A stretch of 64,000 bases of DNA. Origin: Agromyces mariniharenae (GTDB lineage Bacteria > Actinomycetota > Actinomycetes > Actinomycetales > Microbacteriaceae). Shown in pieces: positions 26,172 to 34,975 of the stretch. The DNA lies in assembly GCF_008122505.1 (NCBI RefSeq), contig NZ_VSSB01000001.1, positions 1,720,891 to 1,784,890 on the forward strand, written 5' to 3'. The position numbers were made by a program, and so were the translations under genes. Each line of letters opens with the position of its first letter. The stretch's first letter is position 1. The notes below the pieces were generated by a model. It saw nothing but the letters and a program-made list of their open reading frames with translations. It was not told the DNA's origin and made no database searches.

Positions 26172-26273
26172 CCGGTCGTCGAGTAGCGGCCGGCGGAGCC
26201 GGACGCGTATCGAGACGCTTCGTCGACCACGTCTCGATACGCGTCGCCTACGGCGGCGCTACTCGACGACCGG
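26172..26273. repeat. Long imperfect palindrome (REP-like element) between convergent genes
   Basis: About 100 bases. The outer arms CCGGTCGTCGAGTAGCG and CGCTACTCGACGACCGG are exact complements, and the inner arms ACGCGTATCGAGACG and CGTCTCGATACGCGT are also exact complements, separated by mismatched patches. This sequence type is familiar as a repeated intergenic palindrome in Microbacteriaceae, from memory. It may terminate pntB transcription. Its right arm supplies the last codons and stop of the convergent glyoxalase-like gene. Confidence 0.75.
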
Positions 26274-26660
26274 AGCAGCGGCGAGTACGTCGAGGTAGTG
26301 CTGGTTGTACATGACTCCGAGGAGGTTGCCGAACGGGTCGACCACGACCGCCGTCACGAAGCCCGGCCCGCGCTCGATCGGCGGCTGGTACGGCGTCGCC
26401 CCGAGCGCGAGGAGGCGCTCGTACGATCCGGCCAGGTCGTCGACGTGCCAGAAGACGACCTCGCCGGCGGGCTCGGTCGGGCCCGCCGGCCGGTACTGCG
26501 CGTCGATGAGCCCGAGCTCGTCGCCGGTGTCGCCGACGCGGAACTCGGTGTAGCCCGGGCGACGGTAGTACGGCTCGATGCCGAGCACCTCGCCGTACCA
26601 GGCGGCGGCGGCCTCGAGGTCGGCGGCGTAGTAGCTGACGGTGGCGAATCCCCTGAGCAT
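26259..26660 (-). CDS. VOC-family (glyoxalase/bleomycin-resistance-like) protein
   Basis: 133 residues, the usual size of a one-domain pair of beta-alpha-beta-beta-beta modules: FATVSYYAADLEAAAAWYGE at the start and AVVVDPFGNLLGVMYNQHYL near the end. Substrate and metal are unknown. ATG 26660 follows GAGAGGA. The final residues VVE and the TAG stop are read from the arm of the adjoining palindromic repeat, which suggests that the repeat inserted at or extended the 3' end. Divergent from a WYL regulator, which may control it. Confidence 0.85.
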   Translation of the reverse strand: MLRGFATVSYYAADLEAAAAWYGEVLGIEPYYRRPGYTEFRVGDTGDELGLIDAQYRPAGPTEPAGEVVFWHVDDLAGSYERLLALGATPYQPPIERGPGFVTAVVVDPFGNLLGVMYNQHYLDVLAAAPVVE

Positions 26661-26775
26661 GGACGGTTCCTCTCGTGTGACCGGATCATCCGGTTTCGTG
26701 TCTTCGTGCTGCTGATCCCAGTCTCCAACGCAGAAGTGCTCACCCTCTGACCACTTTTCCGAGGAGAATCGGAAC

Positions 26776-27720
26776 ATGCGCGCCGATCGCCTCGTGGCCA
26801 CCCTGCTGACCCTGCAGGCGCGCGGCCGCGTGACCGCGGCGCAACTCGCCGAGGAGCTCGAGGTCTCGGTCGCGACCGCGCGCCGCGATCTCGAGGCGCT
26901 GTCGGCTGCCGGCATCCCCGTCTACCCGCAGGCGGGCCGCGGCGGCGGCTGGCAGCTCCTCGGCGGCGCGCGTACCGACCTGTCGGGGCTCACGGCGCCC
27001 GAGGCACGGGCCCTGTTCCTGCTCGTGGGGCCTGCGGCATCCGTCGACCCCGACGCCAAGGCCGCGCTGCGCAAGCTCGTGCGCGCGCTGCCCGAGAGCT
27101 TCCGCACGGATGCCGCGGCCGCCGCCGACGCGGTCGTCATCGATCCCGGCGAGTGGGGTCGCGACGCATCCGACCGCCCCGAGCTGCTGCCGGTGCTCGA
27201 GTCGGCGGTGGTGCAGCGCCGCCGCATCCGCCTGCGGTACGCCGCGTGGAATCGCGACCCCGTCGACCGGCTCGTCGATCCGTGGGGCCTCGTGCGCAAG
27301 CGCGACCACTGGTACCTGCTCGGGGCGGTCGACGGCGCCGAGCGCACCTATCGCGTCGATCGGATGCTCGAGGCTTCCGTGACCGACGAGCCGGCGGAGC
27401 GCCCCGACGACCTCGACCTGGCTGAGCTCTGGGAGCGCGTGACGTCGGAGGTGGAGGAGCAGCGGGCGGCCGCCTCGGCGACGGTGATCGTCGACACCGG
27501 GATCGTGCCGCTGCTGCACACGCAGTTCGGCCAGCGCGCGGTGCACGAGGCATCCGTGGATGCGATGCGCTCCCGGGCGCGCATCACGGCGCCGACCGAG
27601 CAGCTGCTCGCGCGCGGCCTCGCCGGCTGGGCGGAGTACCTCGAGGTGGAGGAGCCCGCGTCGCTCCGCGCGGAGCTGATGCGGCTCGGTCGCGTGCTCG
27701 TGGAGCGCAACGGCGGCTGA
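26776..27720 (+). CDS. WYL-domain transcriptional regulator
   Basis: 314 residues. N-terminal HTH (MRADRLVATLLTLQARGRVT, then AAQLAEELEVSVATARRDLE) as in the DeoR/HTH_11 group, and a WYL domain (RIRLRYAAWNR, then VDPWGLVRKRDHWYLLGAVD, then RTYRVDRMLEASV) that binds an unknown ligand. SD CGAGGAGA precedes the ATG. Divergent from the VOC gene across 115 bases, the usual layout for a regulator and its target. Confidence 0.9.
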   Translation: MRADRLVATLLTLQARGRVTAAQLAEELEVSVATARRDLEALSAAGIPVYPQAGRGGGWQLLGGARTDLSGLTAPEARALFLLVGPAASVDPDAKAALRKLVRALPESFRTDAAAAADAVVIDPGEWGRDASDRPELLPVLESAVVQRRRIRLRYAAWNRDPVDRLVDPWGLVRKRDHWYLLGAVDGAERTYRVDRMLEASVTDEPAERPDDLDLAELWERVTSEVEEQRAAASATVIVDTGIVPLLHTQFGQRAVHEASVDAMRSRARITAPTEQLLARGLAGWAEYLEVEEPASLRAELMRLGRVLVERNGG

Positions 27721-27852
27721 GACGCGGCCGGGGCGGCGACGGGTGCGCCGCCGGGAAGCGGCCGTTCGGAGCCGGAATCCGTCCGATTCGGGACGGCCCG
27801 GCGGCCCACGTAGGATGGATCGGTACCCCCCTCCGATGTGAAAGAGGTCGCC

Positions 27853-28437
27853 GTGGCCACCGCCCGCGATGCCGCTCCGGAGCGCACCCAGTACTGGGTC
27901 GTCCCGGTCGTGCGCGGACTCCTCGCACTCGTGCCGGCGGCGGTGATCACGTTCTCGCAGAACCACGCGCCCGAGCTCGGCCTCGTCGTGTTCGGCGCGT
28001 GGGCGATCGTGTCCGGGCTCGTCGTCGGCGCGCTGTCGATGCGCCTCATCGAGGAGCGCGGCATCCGCTCGCTGTTCCTCGTGAACGCCGTCGCGACCAC
28101 CGCCGCGGGCCTGCTCGCGGTCACGATCCCCGGCGGACTCCCCTACCTGCTCTACCTCGTGAGCGTGTGGGCGGCCGTCACCGGGTTCATGGAGCTCTAC
28201 GCGGGCCTGCGCGCCCGAGGCCGCACGCCTGCGGCGCGCGACTGGATCGCCGCTGGCGCGTTCACGGCCGTGGCCGCGATCGTGTTCCTGCTGCTGCCGC
28301 CCGACTCCGTCACGGCGGTCGGCCTGCTCGGCGCGTACTTCGTGATCCTCGGCGTCTACCTCGTCATCGGCGGGTTCTCGTTGAAGTGGGCTGCGGCGCC
28401 GGGCGCCGCGGCATCCGGATCGGAGCAGCACTCGTGA
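27853..28437 (+). CDS. DUF308/HdeD-like membrane protein
   Basis: About 194 residues with six predicted helices in two similar halves (VVRGLLALVPAAVITFSQN; LFLVNAVATTAAGLLAVTIP; IAAGAFTAVAAIVFLLLPP; VGLLGAYFVILGVYLVIGGF), the pattern of DUF308/HdeD proteins. Function unknown in actinobacteria. GTG 27853 is preferred because AAAGAGG precedes it; GTG 27838 is in frame but without SD. A -10-like TAGGAT lies at about 27811-27816. The stop overlaps the next gene (GTGA). Confidence 0.75.
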   Translation: MATARDAAPERTQYWVVPVVRGLLALVPAAVITFSQNHAPELGLVVFGAWAIVSGLVVGALSMRLIEERGIRSLFLVNAVATTAAGLLAVTIPGGLPYLLYLVSVWAAVTGFMELYAGLRARGRTPAARDWIAAGAFTAVAAIVFLLLPPDSVTAVGLLGAYFVILGVYLVIGGFSLKWAAAPGAAASGSEQHS

Positions 28438-28799
28438 CCCAGGGTCCCGGCGACTACAAGCCCAGCCGGCGTGACATGCTGCGGCCGGTCGAGTACGTGG
28501 GCGGCTCCGCCATCGCCGCGATCTTCACGGGCGTCATCACGCTCGTGGTCACGCGCGACTTCACGCTCGCGCTCATCGCGACCGGCGGCGTCTTCATCAT
28601 CGTGCTCGTCGCGCTCGCCCTGTTCGCGCTCGCGGTCAAGCCCGACGCGTCGGAGTCGGCCGAGCTGCGCGACGACGAGGCGCACCGGCACGAGTCGACG
28701 GATGCCGCGGGCGACGGGTCGCGCGAGCCGGGCGGCCCGCGCGACGCGGGTTCCGACGGCCCCGGCGACGGCCCGCAGGCGCCGCCGCCCGCGCACTGA
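28434..28799 (+). CDS. Small membrane protein of unknown function
   Basis: 121 residues: short N-terminus (VTQGPGDYKPSRRDMLRPVEY), two helices (YVGGSAIAAIFTGVITLVVT; LALIATGGVFIIVLVALALF), and a hydrophilic Asp/Gly/Pro-rich C-terminus. Overlaps the preceding DUF308-like gene by four bases, so the two proteins are made together and may interact. No motif suggests a function. Confidence 0.72.
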   Translation: MTQGPGDYKPSRRDMLRPVEYVGGSAIAAIFTGVITLVVTRDFTLALIATGGVFIIVLVALALFALAVKPDASESAELRDDEAHRHESTDAAGDGSREPGGPRDAGSDGPGDGPQAPPPAH

Positions 28800-28841
28800 C
28801 GGCCGACGCGCAGCGACGGCAGCCCGCCGAAACCGCAGGGC

Positions 28842-29870
28842 TTAGTCGGCGCGCGGCGCCCACGCGTCATCCACGCGCGCGCCACCCGTCGCGTCGACCA
28901 CTGCGAGGATCGCCGACGCGACGGCGTCCGCATGGTCGCGGTGGGCGATGAGCGACTCGTGGGTGGCATCGGCCACGACGCGGCGCGCGGAGTTCGTCGA
29001 GAGTCCGGGCAGCTCCTCCTGCAGGGCGGTGAGCGTCTCGGCGCCTATCGGCTGCACGCCGACCCCGATGACGGCGAGCGGCAGGTCGCCGAGCGGAGCG
29101 GCGCGGTGGAGGAACGGTCGGGTGGTCGCCTCCCACTCCCGCATCTGCGCCGCCTCGGTCGCCGAGGTCGAGGGTCGCACGAAGCCGGCGTGCAGTTCGG
29201 CGACCTTCCGGTCGGGCAGTCCGTCTGAGACGGCGCCGAACGCGTCGACGATGCGGAACAGGCCGAACCGCGCCAGTGCGGCCGACGCGCTCAGCGAGAT
29301 GACCTGGAGCCGATGCGCCTGCGGTACCGGCCAACGCGCCCACTGGTCGGGATGCGACGCGTCGACGAGCACGAGGCCGGCGGTCTCGCGCGGATAGAGC
29401 TCGGCGAACGCGCGCACGACCAACCCGCCGAATGAGTGCCCGGCGAGGATGTACGGACCATCGATCCCGGCGGTGCGGAGCGCGCCGTGCAGCTCCACGG
29501 CCATCGTCGCACCGTCGCGGGGCGCCGGGCTCGGGTCGCTCCAGCCGAGTCCGGCACGGTCGTACGCGACGACCCGCACGTGATCGGCCAACGCCAGCTG
29601 GACCCAGTGCCAGTTCGGCGAGAACGACCCGAGACCGGCTTCGAGCACCACCGTCGGCGCTCCCCGGCTCTCGCCACGGACGTCGAGGTGCAGTCGGACG
29701 CGGCCGAGGTCGACGAGGCGGCCGGGCGGCGGGAATCGACGCGCGTCACGTCTCGCCGCTGCGCGCTGGGCGGCGTACGCGGCCACACAGAGGGCCGACA
29801 GGCCGACGGCCGACCAAGCGAGCACGCGTCGTCGGGCATAGCGGGAGTGCGACCGTTCGACGGTCACCAT
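28842..29870 (-). CDS. Membrane-anchored alpha/beta-hydrolase
   Basis: 342 residues. An N-terminal hydrophobic segment (VLAWSAVGLSALCVAAYAA) anchors the protein, followed by an alpha/beta-hydrolase domain: PTVVLEAGLGSFSPNWHWVQ, RVVAYDRAGLGWSDPSP, the nucleophile elbow LAGHSFGGLVVRAFAELYP (Ser in G-H-S-F-G), and the catalytic His near ATHESLIAHRDHADAV. Substrate unknown. SD GGGAGG precedes ATG 29870. The 190 bases beyond its start hold nothing I recognise except a GGCATCC copy. Confidence 0.85.
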   Translation of the reverse strand: MVTVERSHSRYARRRVLAWSAVGLSALCVAAYAAQRAAARRDARRFPPPGRLVDLGRVRLHLDVRGESRGAPTVVLEAGLGSFSPNWHWVQLALADHVRVVAYDRAGLGWSDPSPAPRDGATMAVELHGALRTAGIDGPYILAGHSFGGLVVRAFAELYPRETAGLVLVDASHPDQWARWPVPQAHRLQVISLSASAALARFGLFRIVDAFGAVSDGLPDRKVAELHAGFVRPSTSATEAAQMREWEATTRPFLHRAAPLGDLPLAVIGVGVQPIGAETLTALQEELPGLSTNSARRVVADATHESLIAHRDHADAVASAILAVVDATGGARVDDAWAPRAD

Positions 29871-30060
29871 GCCGACATCCTCCCGCGGATCACCGCCCGC
29901 CGGAAGGGCGGAGGCGCGGACGCGGCATCCGAATGCGCGGACGTCGTCGCTGCGCCACTTCGGCGCCCTCCGCGCCGGTACAGGTGGCGCACACCGAGCG
30001 GAAGTGGCGCAGAGCGGGCTCGAGGCGAGGTGCCGCGCGGCGCTCGTCGAGCAGCGAAGG

Positions 30061-31440
30061 CTAGAGCCGGTCGACGAGTTCGGATGCGAGCCCGGTATAC
30101 GTCGCCGGAGTCAGCTCGAGCAGGCGCCGCTTGGCGTCCTCGCCGATCTCGAGGCCCTCGACGAAGGCCGCGAGCTCGGCCGCGCCGACCCGCTTGCCGC
30201 GGGTGAGCTCCTTGAGCAGCGCGTACGGGTCGGCGATCGTCGACCGCCCGGCGACCACCTCGGCGCGGATGACCGTCTGGATCGCCTCGCCGAGCACCTC
30301 CCAGTTCACGTCGAGGTCGGCGAGCAGCAGGCTGCGGTCGAGGTCGATCTCGCCGAGGCCGCGCTCGATGTTGTCGAGGGCGAGGAGCGAATGGCCGAAG
30401 CCCACGCCGATGTTGCGCTGCGCGCTCGAGTCGGTGAGGTCGCGCTGTAGCCGGCTCGTGACGAGCGTCGCGGCGAGCGAGTCGAGCACGGCGCTCGAGA
30501 GCTCGAGGTTCGCCTCGGCGTTCTCGAACCGGATCGGGTTCACCTTGTGCGGCATGGTCGACGAGCCGGTCGCGCCCGCCGCAGGGATCTGCCGGAAGTA
30601 GCCGAGCGAGATGTAGGTCCAGATGTCGGTCGCGAGGTTGTGCAGCACGCGGTTCGCGTGCGAGACCTTCGCGTAGAGCTCGGCCTGCCAGTCGTGCGAC
30701 TCGATCTGGGTCGTGAGCGGGTTCCAGGTGAGCCCGAGCGATTCGACGAACTCGCGCGACACGTCGGGCCACGCGACATCGGGCGCCGCGACCACGTGCG
30801 CCGAGAACGTGCCGGTCGCGCCCGAGAACTTGCCGAGGTACTCGGTGGCCTCGACCTGGCGGGCGATGCGCTCGAGGCGGTAGGCGAAGACGGCGAGCTC
30901 CTTGCCCATCGTGGTGGGCGTCGCGGGCTGTCCGTGCGTGCGCGAGAGCATCGCGGCATCCCGCAGCTCGACCGACAGGGCGCTCAGCGCATCGATGACG
31001 CCGCGATACTTCGGCAGCCAGACGCGCTCGACGGCGTCGCGCACGGTGATCGCGTAGGAGAGGTTGTTGATGTCCTCGCTCGTGCAGGCGAAGTGGGTGA
31101 GCTCGGCGATGTCGTCGAGGCCGAGCAGCTCGAGGCGGCGGCGCACGTAGTACTCGACGGCCTTCACGTCGTGGCGCGTGGTCGCCTCGAGCGACGCGAG
31201 CTCGTCGATGTCGACCTGGCCGAACTCGGTGACGACCGACCGCAGCTGCGCTTTCTGCTCGGCCGACAGCGGCGACGAGCCGAAGAACCCGCGGTCGGTC
31301 TGCGCGATGAGCCACTCGACCTCGACGTGCACGCGGGCGCGGTTGAGCCCGGCCTCCGACAGGTACTCGCCGAGCGCTTCGACTGCGGCGCGGTACCGTC
31401 CGTCGAGCGGGCTGAGCGGCTGGGGGGGCAGCGAGGTCAT
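30061..31440 (-). CDS. purB: Adenylosuccinate lyase
   Basis: 459 residues of the fumarase/aspartase superfamily, E. coli-like PurB type. It cleaves SAICAR and adenylosuccinate in purine synthesis. The superfamily signature GSSTMPHKVNPIRFENAE is intact, HFACTSEDINNLSYA and SRTHGQPATPTTMGKELAVF form the other conserved regions. Start ATG overlaps the phosphatase stop (ATGA), so purB is translated from a phosphatase-purB message, an unusual partner rather than other pur genes. Confidence 0.95.
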   Translation of the reverse strand: MTSLPPQPLSPLDGRYRAAVEALGEYLSEAGLNRARVHVEVEWLIAQTDRGFFGSSPLSAEQKAQLRSVVTEFGQVDIDELASLEATTRHDVKAVEYYVRRRLELLGLDDIAELTHFACTSEDINNLSYAITVRDAVERVWLPKYRGVIDALSALSVELRDAAMLSRTHGQPATPTTMGKELAVFAYRLERIARQVEATEYLGKFSGATGTFSAHVVAAPDVAWPDVSREFVESLGLTWNPLTTQIESHDWQAELYAKVSHANRVLHNLATDIWTYISLGYFRQIPAAGATGSSTMPHKVNPIRFENAEANLELSSAVLDSLAATLVTSRLQRDLTDSSAQRNIGVGFGHSLLALDNIERGLGEIDLDRSLLLADLDVNWEVLGEAIQTVIRAEVVAGRSTIADPYALLKELTRGKRVGAAELAAFVEGLEIGEDAKRRLLELTPATYTGLASELVDRL

Positions 31441-31964
31441 CGGTTTCCTTGTCTGAGAGCGGGGGCGAGTTGCCGGAAGAGCGCCGACGTCGACCGCTCT
31501 ATCATCCCAAGAACCCGATCGAAGGTCGCATCGTCGGAGTAATAGGGGTCGGGCACGTCCTGCAGCGGCGCCAGCTCGGGGTCGAACTCAAGCAGGAGCC
31601 GCACCTTGTCGAGGTCGACCGACGAGGGCGCCTGGTTGCGCAGGATGCGGGCCTGGCCGCGGTCGAACGCGACCACGAGGTCGAGCGCGGGGAAGTCCGC
31701 CGCGTCGAACTGCCGCGCGCGGTGGTGGGTGCCGTCGTAGCCGCGGCGCTCGAGGGCGTCGATGGTGCGCTGGTCAGCCTGCTCGCCGACATGCCAGTCC
31801 CCCGTCGCGGCCGACTCGATGGCGATGCGATCGCCGAGTCCCGCGCGTTCGGCGAGGGAGCGCAGCACGACCTCCGCCATCGGCGAGCGGCAGATGTTGC
31901 CGGTGCACACGAAGGACACTCGGAAGGGCTGCGCGGCGTCCCCCGCGGGCTCCGCTCGCGTCAT
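31437..31964 (-). CDS. Low-molecular-weight protein tyrosine phosphatase
   Basis: 175 residues. The P-loop VCTGNICRSPMAE (Cys20, Arg26, Ser) begins the domain, and the acid motif DPYYSD carries the catalytic Asp in the usual D-P-Y/W-Y form. Such enzymes act on tyrosine-phosphorylated proteins or small esters. CAGAAT stands seven bases before ATG 31964, a weak leaderless layout. The 3' end overlaps purB by four bases. Confidence 0.92.
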   Translation of the reverse strand: MTRAEPAGDAAQPFRVSFVCTGNICRSPMAEVVLRSLAERAGLGDRIAIESAATGDWHVGEQADQRTIDALERRGYDGTHHRARQFDAADFPALDLVVAFDRGQARILRNQAPSSVDLDKVRLLLEFDPELAPLQDVPDPYYSDDATFDRVLGMIERSTSALFRQLAPALRQGNR

Positions 31965-32055
31965 GCCTCCCATTCTGGACGAGATCTCCCCGGCCGCACA
32001 GGGGTGGATGGCGCCTGCGCTACGCTGGGCGATCCGCGCTGAGAAGGGGGTCGAG

Positions 32056-32949
32056 ATGACGGATGCCCCTGCGCCCGACTTCCACGTCGACGAGGCGCTC
32101 GCGGCACGGCTCGTGGCCGACCAGCACCCCGACCTCGCGGGCGAGGTACGGCTCGTGGCGAACGGCTGGGACAACGCGATGTTCCGGCTCGGCGACCGAC
32201 TGGCCGTGCGGATGCCGCGGCGTCGCGAGGCGGTCGGGCTCATGTGGAACGAGCAGCGCTGGCTCCCCCGGCTGGCCCCGCGCCTGCCGGTCGCCGTTCC
32301 CGCGCCCGTGCGGAACGGACGGCCCGCCCCCGACCTCGGCTACGACGTGCCGTGGAGCATCGTCCCGTGGTTCGACGGCGCGAGCGGGCTCGCGTTCGAC
32401 GCCGAGACGCGCGGCGTCGCGGTGAACGGCCTCGCCGCGTTCGTCGCGGAGCTCGGCGCGATCCCGGCGCCGCCGGATGCCCCGGCCAACGCGTATCGCG
32501 GCGTCCCGCTCGCGCACCGCGACGACGACGTGCGGGCTCGACTGGCTCGGGGACGGATCCCGGATGCCGCGCGACTCACTCGGGTGTGGGACCGGTCGCT
32601 CGCGGCATCCGCGTGGCCCGGCCCACCCGTGTGGCTGCACGGCGACCTTCACCCGCACAACCTGCTGCTCGCGCCGTCGGGCGGGCTCGTCGCGGTGGTC
32701 GACTTCGGCGACATCACCGCGGGCGATCCGGCGACCGACCTCGCGACCGCGTGGCTCACGTTCGACGCCCGCGCTCGCCGGGTGTTCCGCGCCGAGCTCG
32801 AGGCGCGCCGCGGCGTCGACGAGGCGACGTGGGACCGCGCCCGCGGATGGGCGCTCGTGATCGCCAGCGCGGTCGTCGACCGCACCGGTCCGGCGGGCTC
32901 GTTCGGGCGCGTGGCGTCCGACGTGCTCGAGCAGGTGCAGCTCGACTGA
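32056..32949 (+). CDS. Aminoglycoside phosphotransferase-family kinase-like protein
   Basis: 297 residues with the protein-kinase-like APH fold: WDNAMFRLGDRLAVRMPRR, catalytic loop VWLHGDLHPHNLL (HGDxHxxN), and metal-binding VVDFGDITAGDPATDLATAW. All catalytic motifs are present. The substrate may be a small metabolite rather than an antibiotic, as for most such genes in soil actinobacteria. SD AAGGGGG precedes ATG 32056, and TACGCT about 30 bases upstream is a possible -10. Confidence 0.87.
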   Translation: MTDAPAPDFHVDEALAARLVADQHPDLAGEVRLVANGWDNAMFRLGDRLAVRMPRRREAVGLMWNEQRWLPRLAPRLPVAVPAPVRNGRPAPDLGYDVPWSIVPWFDGASGLAFDAETRGVAVNGLAAFVAELGAIPAPPDAPANAYRGVPLAHRDDDVRARLARGRIPDAARLTRVWDRSLAASAWPGPPVWLHGDLHPHNLLLAPSGGLVAVVDFGDITAGDPATDLATAWLTFDARARRVFRAELEARRGVDEATWDRARGWALVIASAVVDRTGPAGSFGRVASDVLEQVQLD

Positions 32950-33089
32950 GCGCAGTTCGGCGGCCGAGCGTGCGCCGAGTCTCCCGGGTCGGTCCGGGCC
33001 CGTCCTCCACATCCCGTCGTGCTCGTGCGGTGCGTACGGATGCCGCGCCCACCGCTCGCGGCGACCAGCAGCGCTGCGAGGCTCACGCC

Positions 33090-33413
33090 ATGGACGACGA
33101 CCCGATCATCGCCGCACTCACCGGCCGCGTCGTGAGCGCCGAGCAGGTCGAGGGTGCGCGACGGCACCTCCTCATGCTGCGCTCGCTGCTCGACGAGGTG
33201 CGCAGCACGTGGCCGGCGCTGCTCCCAGGGCCGCCGCGAACCTGGCGTTCCGCCGCGGCCGATGCCTGCGCGGTACGGCTCGACGACCTGCGGGTCCGGC
33301 TCGCGGGCGCCGCCGGCGCGCTCGCCGAGGCCGAGGCCGCGCTGGAGGTGCGCATCCGACGCCTGGAGCAGCAGCTCGAGGTGCAGGCGGAGGCGACGGC
33401 GAGGTTCCGGTGA
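33090..33413 (+). CDS. Small helical protein, WXG100-like (weak)
   Basis: 107 residues, nearly all alpha-helical with no signal peptide or membrane segment. Two long helices are separated near LPGPPRTWRSAAADACAVRL; the W-R-S (52-54) followed by AA-x-A-x3-RL resembles the W-x-G turn and following helix of WXG100 proteins, but with Ser in place of Gly. The C-terminal helix (LEVRIRRLEQQLEVQAEATA) is coiled-coil-like. Its stop overlaps the next gene (GTGA), so the two are co-produced. The WXG100 comparison is inference. Confidence 0.65.
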   Translation: MDDDPIIAALTGRVVSAEQVEGARRHLLMLRSLLDEVRSTWPALLPGPPRTWRSAAADACAVRLDDLRVRLAGAAGALAEAEAALEVRIRRLEQQLEVQAEATARFR

Positions 33414-34975
33414 GTGGGGCGCCGACCGGTCCCGACGACGGTGGGAGCGGGCTGGTCGTGTCGGGCGGCGGCACGGTCGCCGTCGCGGTCGACGAGCTCT
33501 TCGTCGCGGCCGCGGCGCTCGGCGCGGTGGCGCCGGTCGTCGACGGATGGCTCGCCCGAGCGGGCGTGCTGCGGCGCGGGCTCGACCTGCTCGACGTCGA
33601 TGAGCCGGTCGCGGCCGTCGACGCAGCGTCGCCGGCCTGGCACGCCGGCGTCGGGTGCGTCCGACTCGAGCAGTCCCGCGACCTGGCGCTCACGTTGCGG
33701 TCGTCGCTGCTCGACGCGGCTGAGCGGTACGGCGTCACCGAGCGGCTCGTCGACGGGCTCTGGCAGCTCGGCGCGGCGGTCGCGGCGCCCTGGCTCGGCC
33801 TGCACGCGCCCGTGCTCGTCGTCGGCGCGCTGCTCGCCGCGGGCGGCCAATGGGCCGGATCCGGGATCTGGCGGGCGGCCGGATGGGGACCGACGCCGCT
33901 CGCAGCCTGGCTCGACGAGCACCGCGACCTCCTCTCCGACCCGGGGTTCGTCCGGCTGGTGCGTCTGGCCGCCGACCACGCCGACGAGACCTTCTCCGCT
34001 GCGCTGCACCTGCCCGTGCCGGGAGGACTCGGAGCGGTGATCGGCGCGCCCGAGAGCGCGTCGATGGTGCTGGCCGCGGCCGGGCTGCTCGGCACCGTCG
34101 GCAACCGGGTGCTGGTCGACGGCCCGGTGCGGGTGACGCGCGTCGAGGCGGGGGCTCGCGGATCCGTTGCCGATCGAGCCGGAGCGGATGCTGCACCTTC
34201 CGGGCACCCCGCCGAGGCGGCGGCTCGCCAGGGCGACGTCGTGGCACCGCCCGCCGGCATCGGCGACCTCGCCGACCGAGTGCCCTCGGGCGACGATGCG
34301 CCGCAGATCCGGATCGAGCGCTACGGCACCGCCGACGATCCGCGCTGGATCGTCTACGTCGGCGGCACCGCCGACTTCGGGCTCGTGACCGGCGCCGAGC
34401 CCGCCGACATGACGAGCAACACGCATGGCGTCGCCGACGACGCGAAGCTCGATCGGCTGCGGTTCACGGGTGCCGACACGGCCGCGGGCGAGCGGGCGGT
34501 GCGGGCGGCGCTCGACGAGGCGGGTGCGCAGCCCGGGGAACCGCTGCTCGCGGTCGGCTACTCGGGCGGTGGCATCATCGCGGCGAAGCTCGCCGCCGAT
34601 CCCGAGCTCGGCGCCGTCGGCGCGGTGAACCTCGGCGGACCGGTCGCCTCGGCGCCGACGCGGGAGGGCGTCGGGCTGCTCTCGCTCGAGCACGAGGAGG
34701 ACCTCGTTCCCGCGACCGGCGGCGCAGGTCATCCGTCACCCGATCGCGTCACCGTGACGCGCAGCGTGCTCGACCCCGATCGCGAGTACGCGTCGGCGGT
34801 CCCCGCGCACGAGCTCGCGCGTTACCGGCAGACCGCCGCTCTCGTCGACGATTCCGACGAGGAGCGGCTGGTCGAGTTCCGGGTGCTGGTCGATGAGGTC
34901 ACCGGCGGCACCGCCGGCCTGCGCAGCGACTGGGTCGCGACCCGCGAGGTCAGTCCCGCGACGGGCGCACGATGA
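33410..34975 (+). CDS. Two-part protein with C-terminal lipase-like alpha/beta-hydrolase domain
   Basis: 521 residues. The first 250 are Ala/Leu-rich and partly hydrophobic (LGLHAPVLVVGALLAAGGQW). The C-terminal part resembles a lipase: RWIVYVGGTADFGL, then the nucleophile elbow LLAVGYSGGGIIAAKLAADP (Ser385), and LSLEHEEDLVPATGG as a possible acid region. There is no signal peptide. Coupled to the small helical protein before it; together they look like a secreted-effector-and-partner or paired surface module, but this is a guess. Its 3' end overlaps the convergent holin-like gene by 26 bases. Confidence 0.7.
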   Translation: MSGAPTGPDDGGSGLVVSGGGTVAVAVDELFVAAAALGAVAPVVDGWLARAGVLRRGLDLLDVDEPVAAVDAASPAWHAGVGCVRLEQSRDLALTLRSSLLDAAERYGVTERLVDGLWQLGAAVAAPWLGLHAPVLVVGALLAAGGQWAGSGIWRAAGWGPTPLAAWLDEHRDLLSDPGFVRLVRLAADHADETFSAALHLPVPGGLGAVIGAPESASMVLAAAGLLGTVGNRVLVDGPVRVTRVEAGARGSVADRAGADAAPSGHPAEAAARQGDVVAPPAGIGDLADRVPSGDDAPQIRIERYGTADDPRWIVYVGGTADFGLVTGAEPADMTSNTHGVADDAKLDRLRFTGADTAAGERAVRAALDEAGAQPGEPLLAVGYSGGGIIAAKLAADPELGAVGAVNLGGPVASAPTREGVGLLSLEHEEDLVPATGGAGHPSPDRVTVTRSVLDPDREYASAVPAHELARYRQTAALVDDSDEERLVEFRVLVDEVTGGTAGLRSDWVATREVSPATGAR

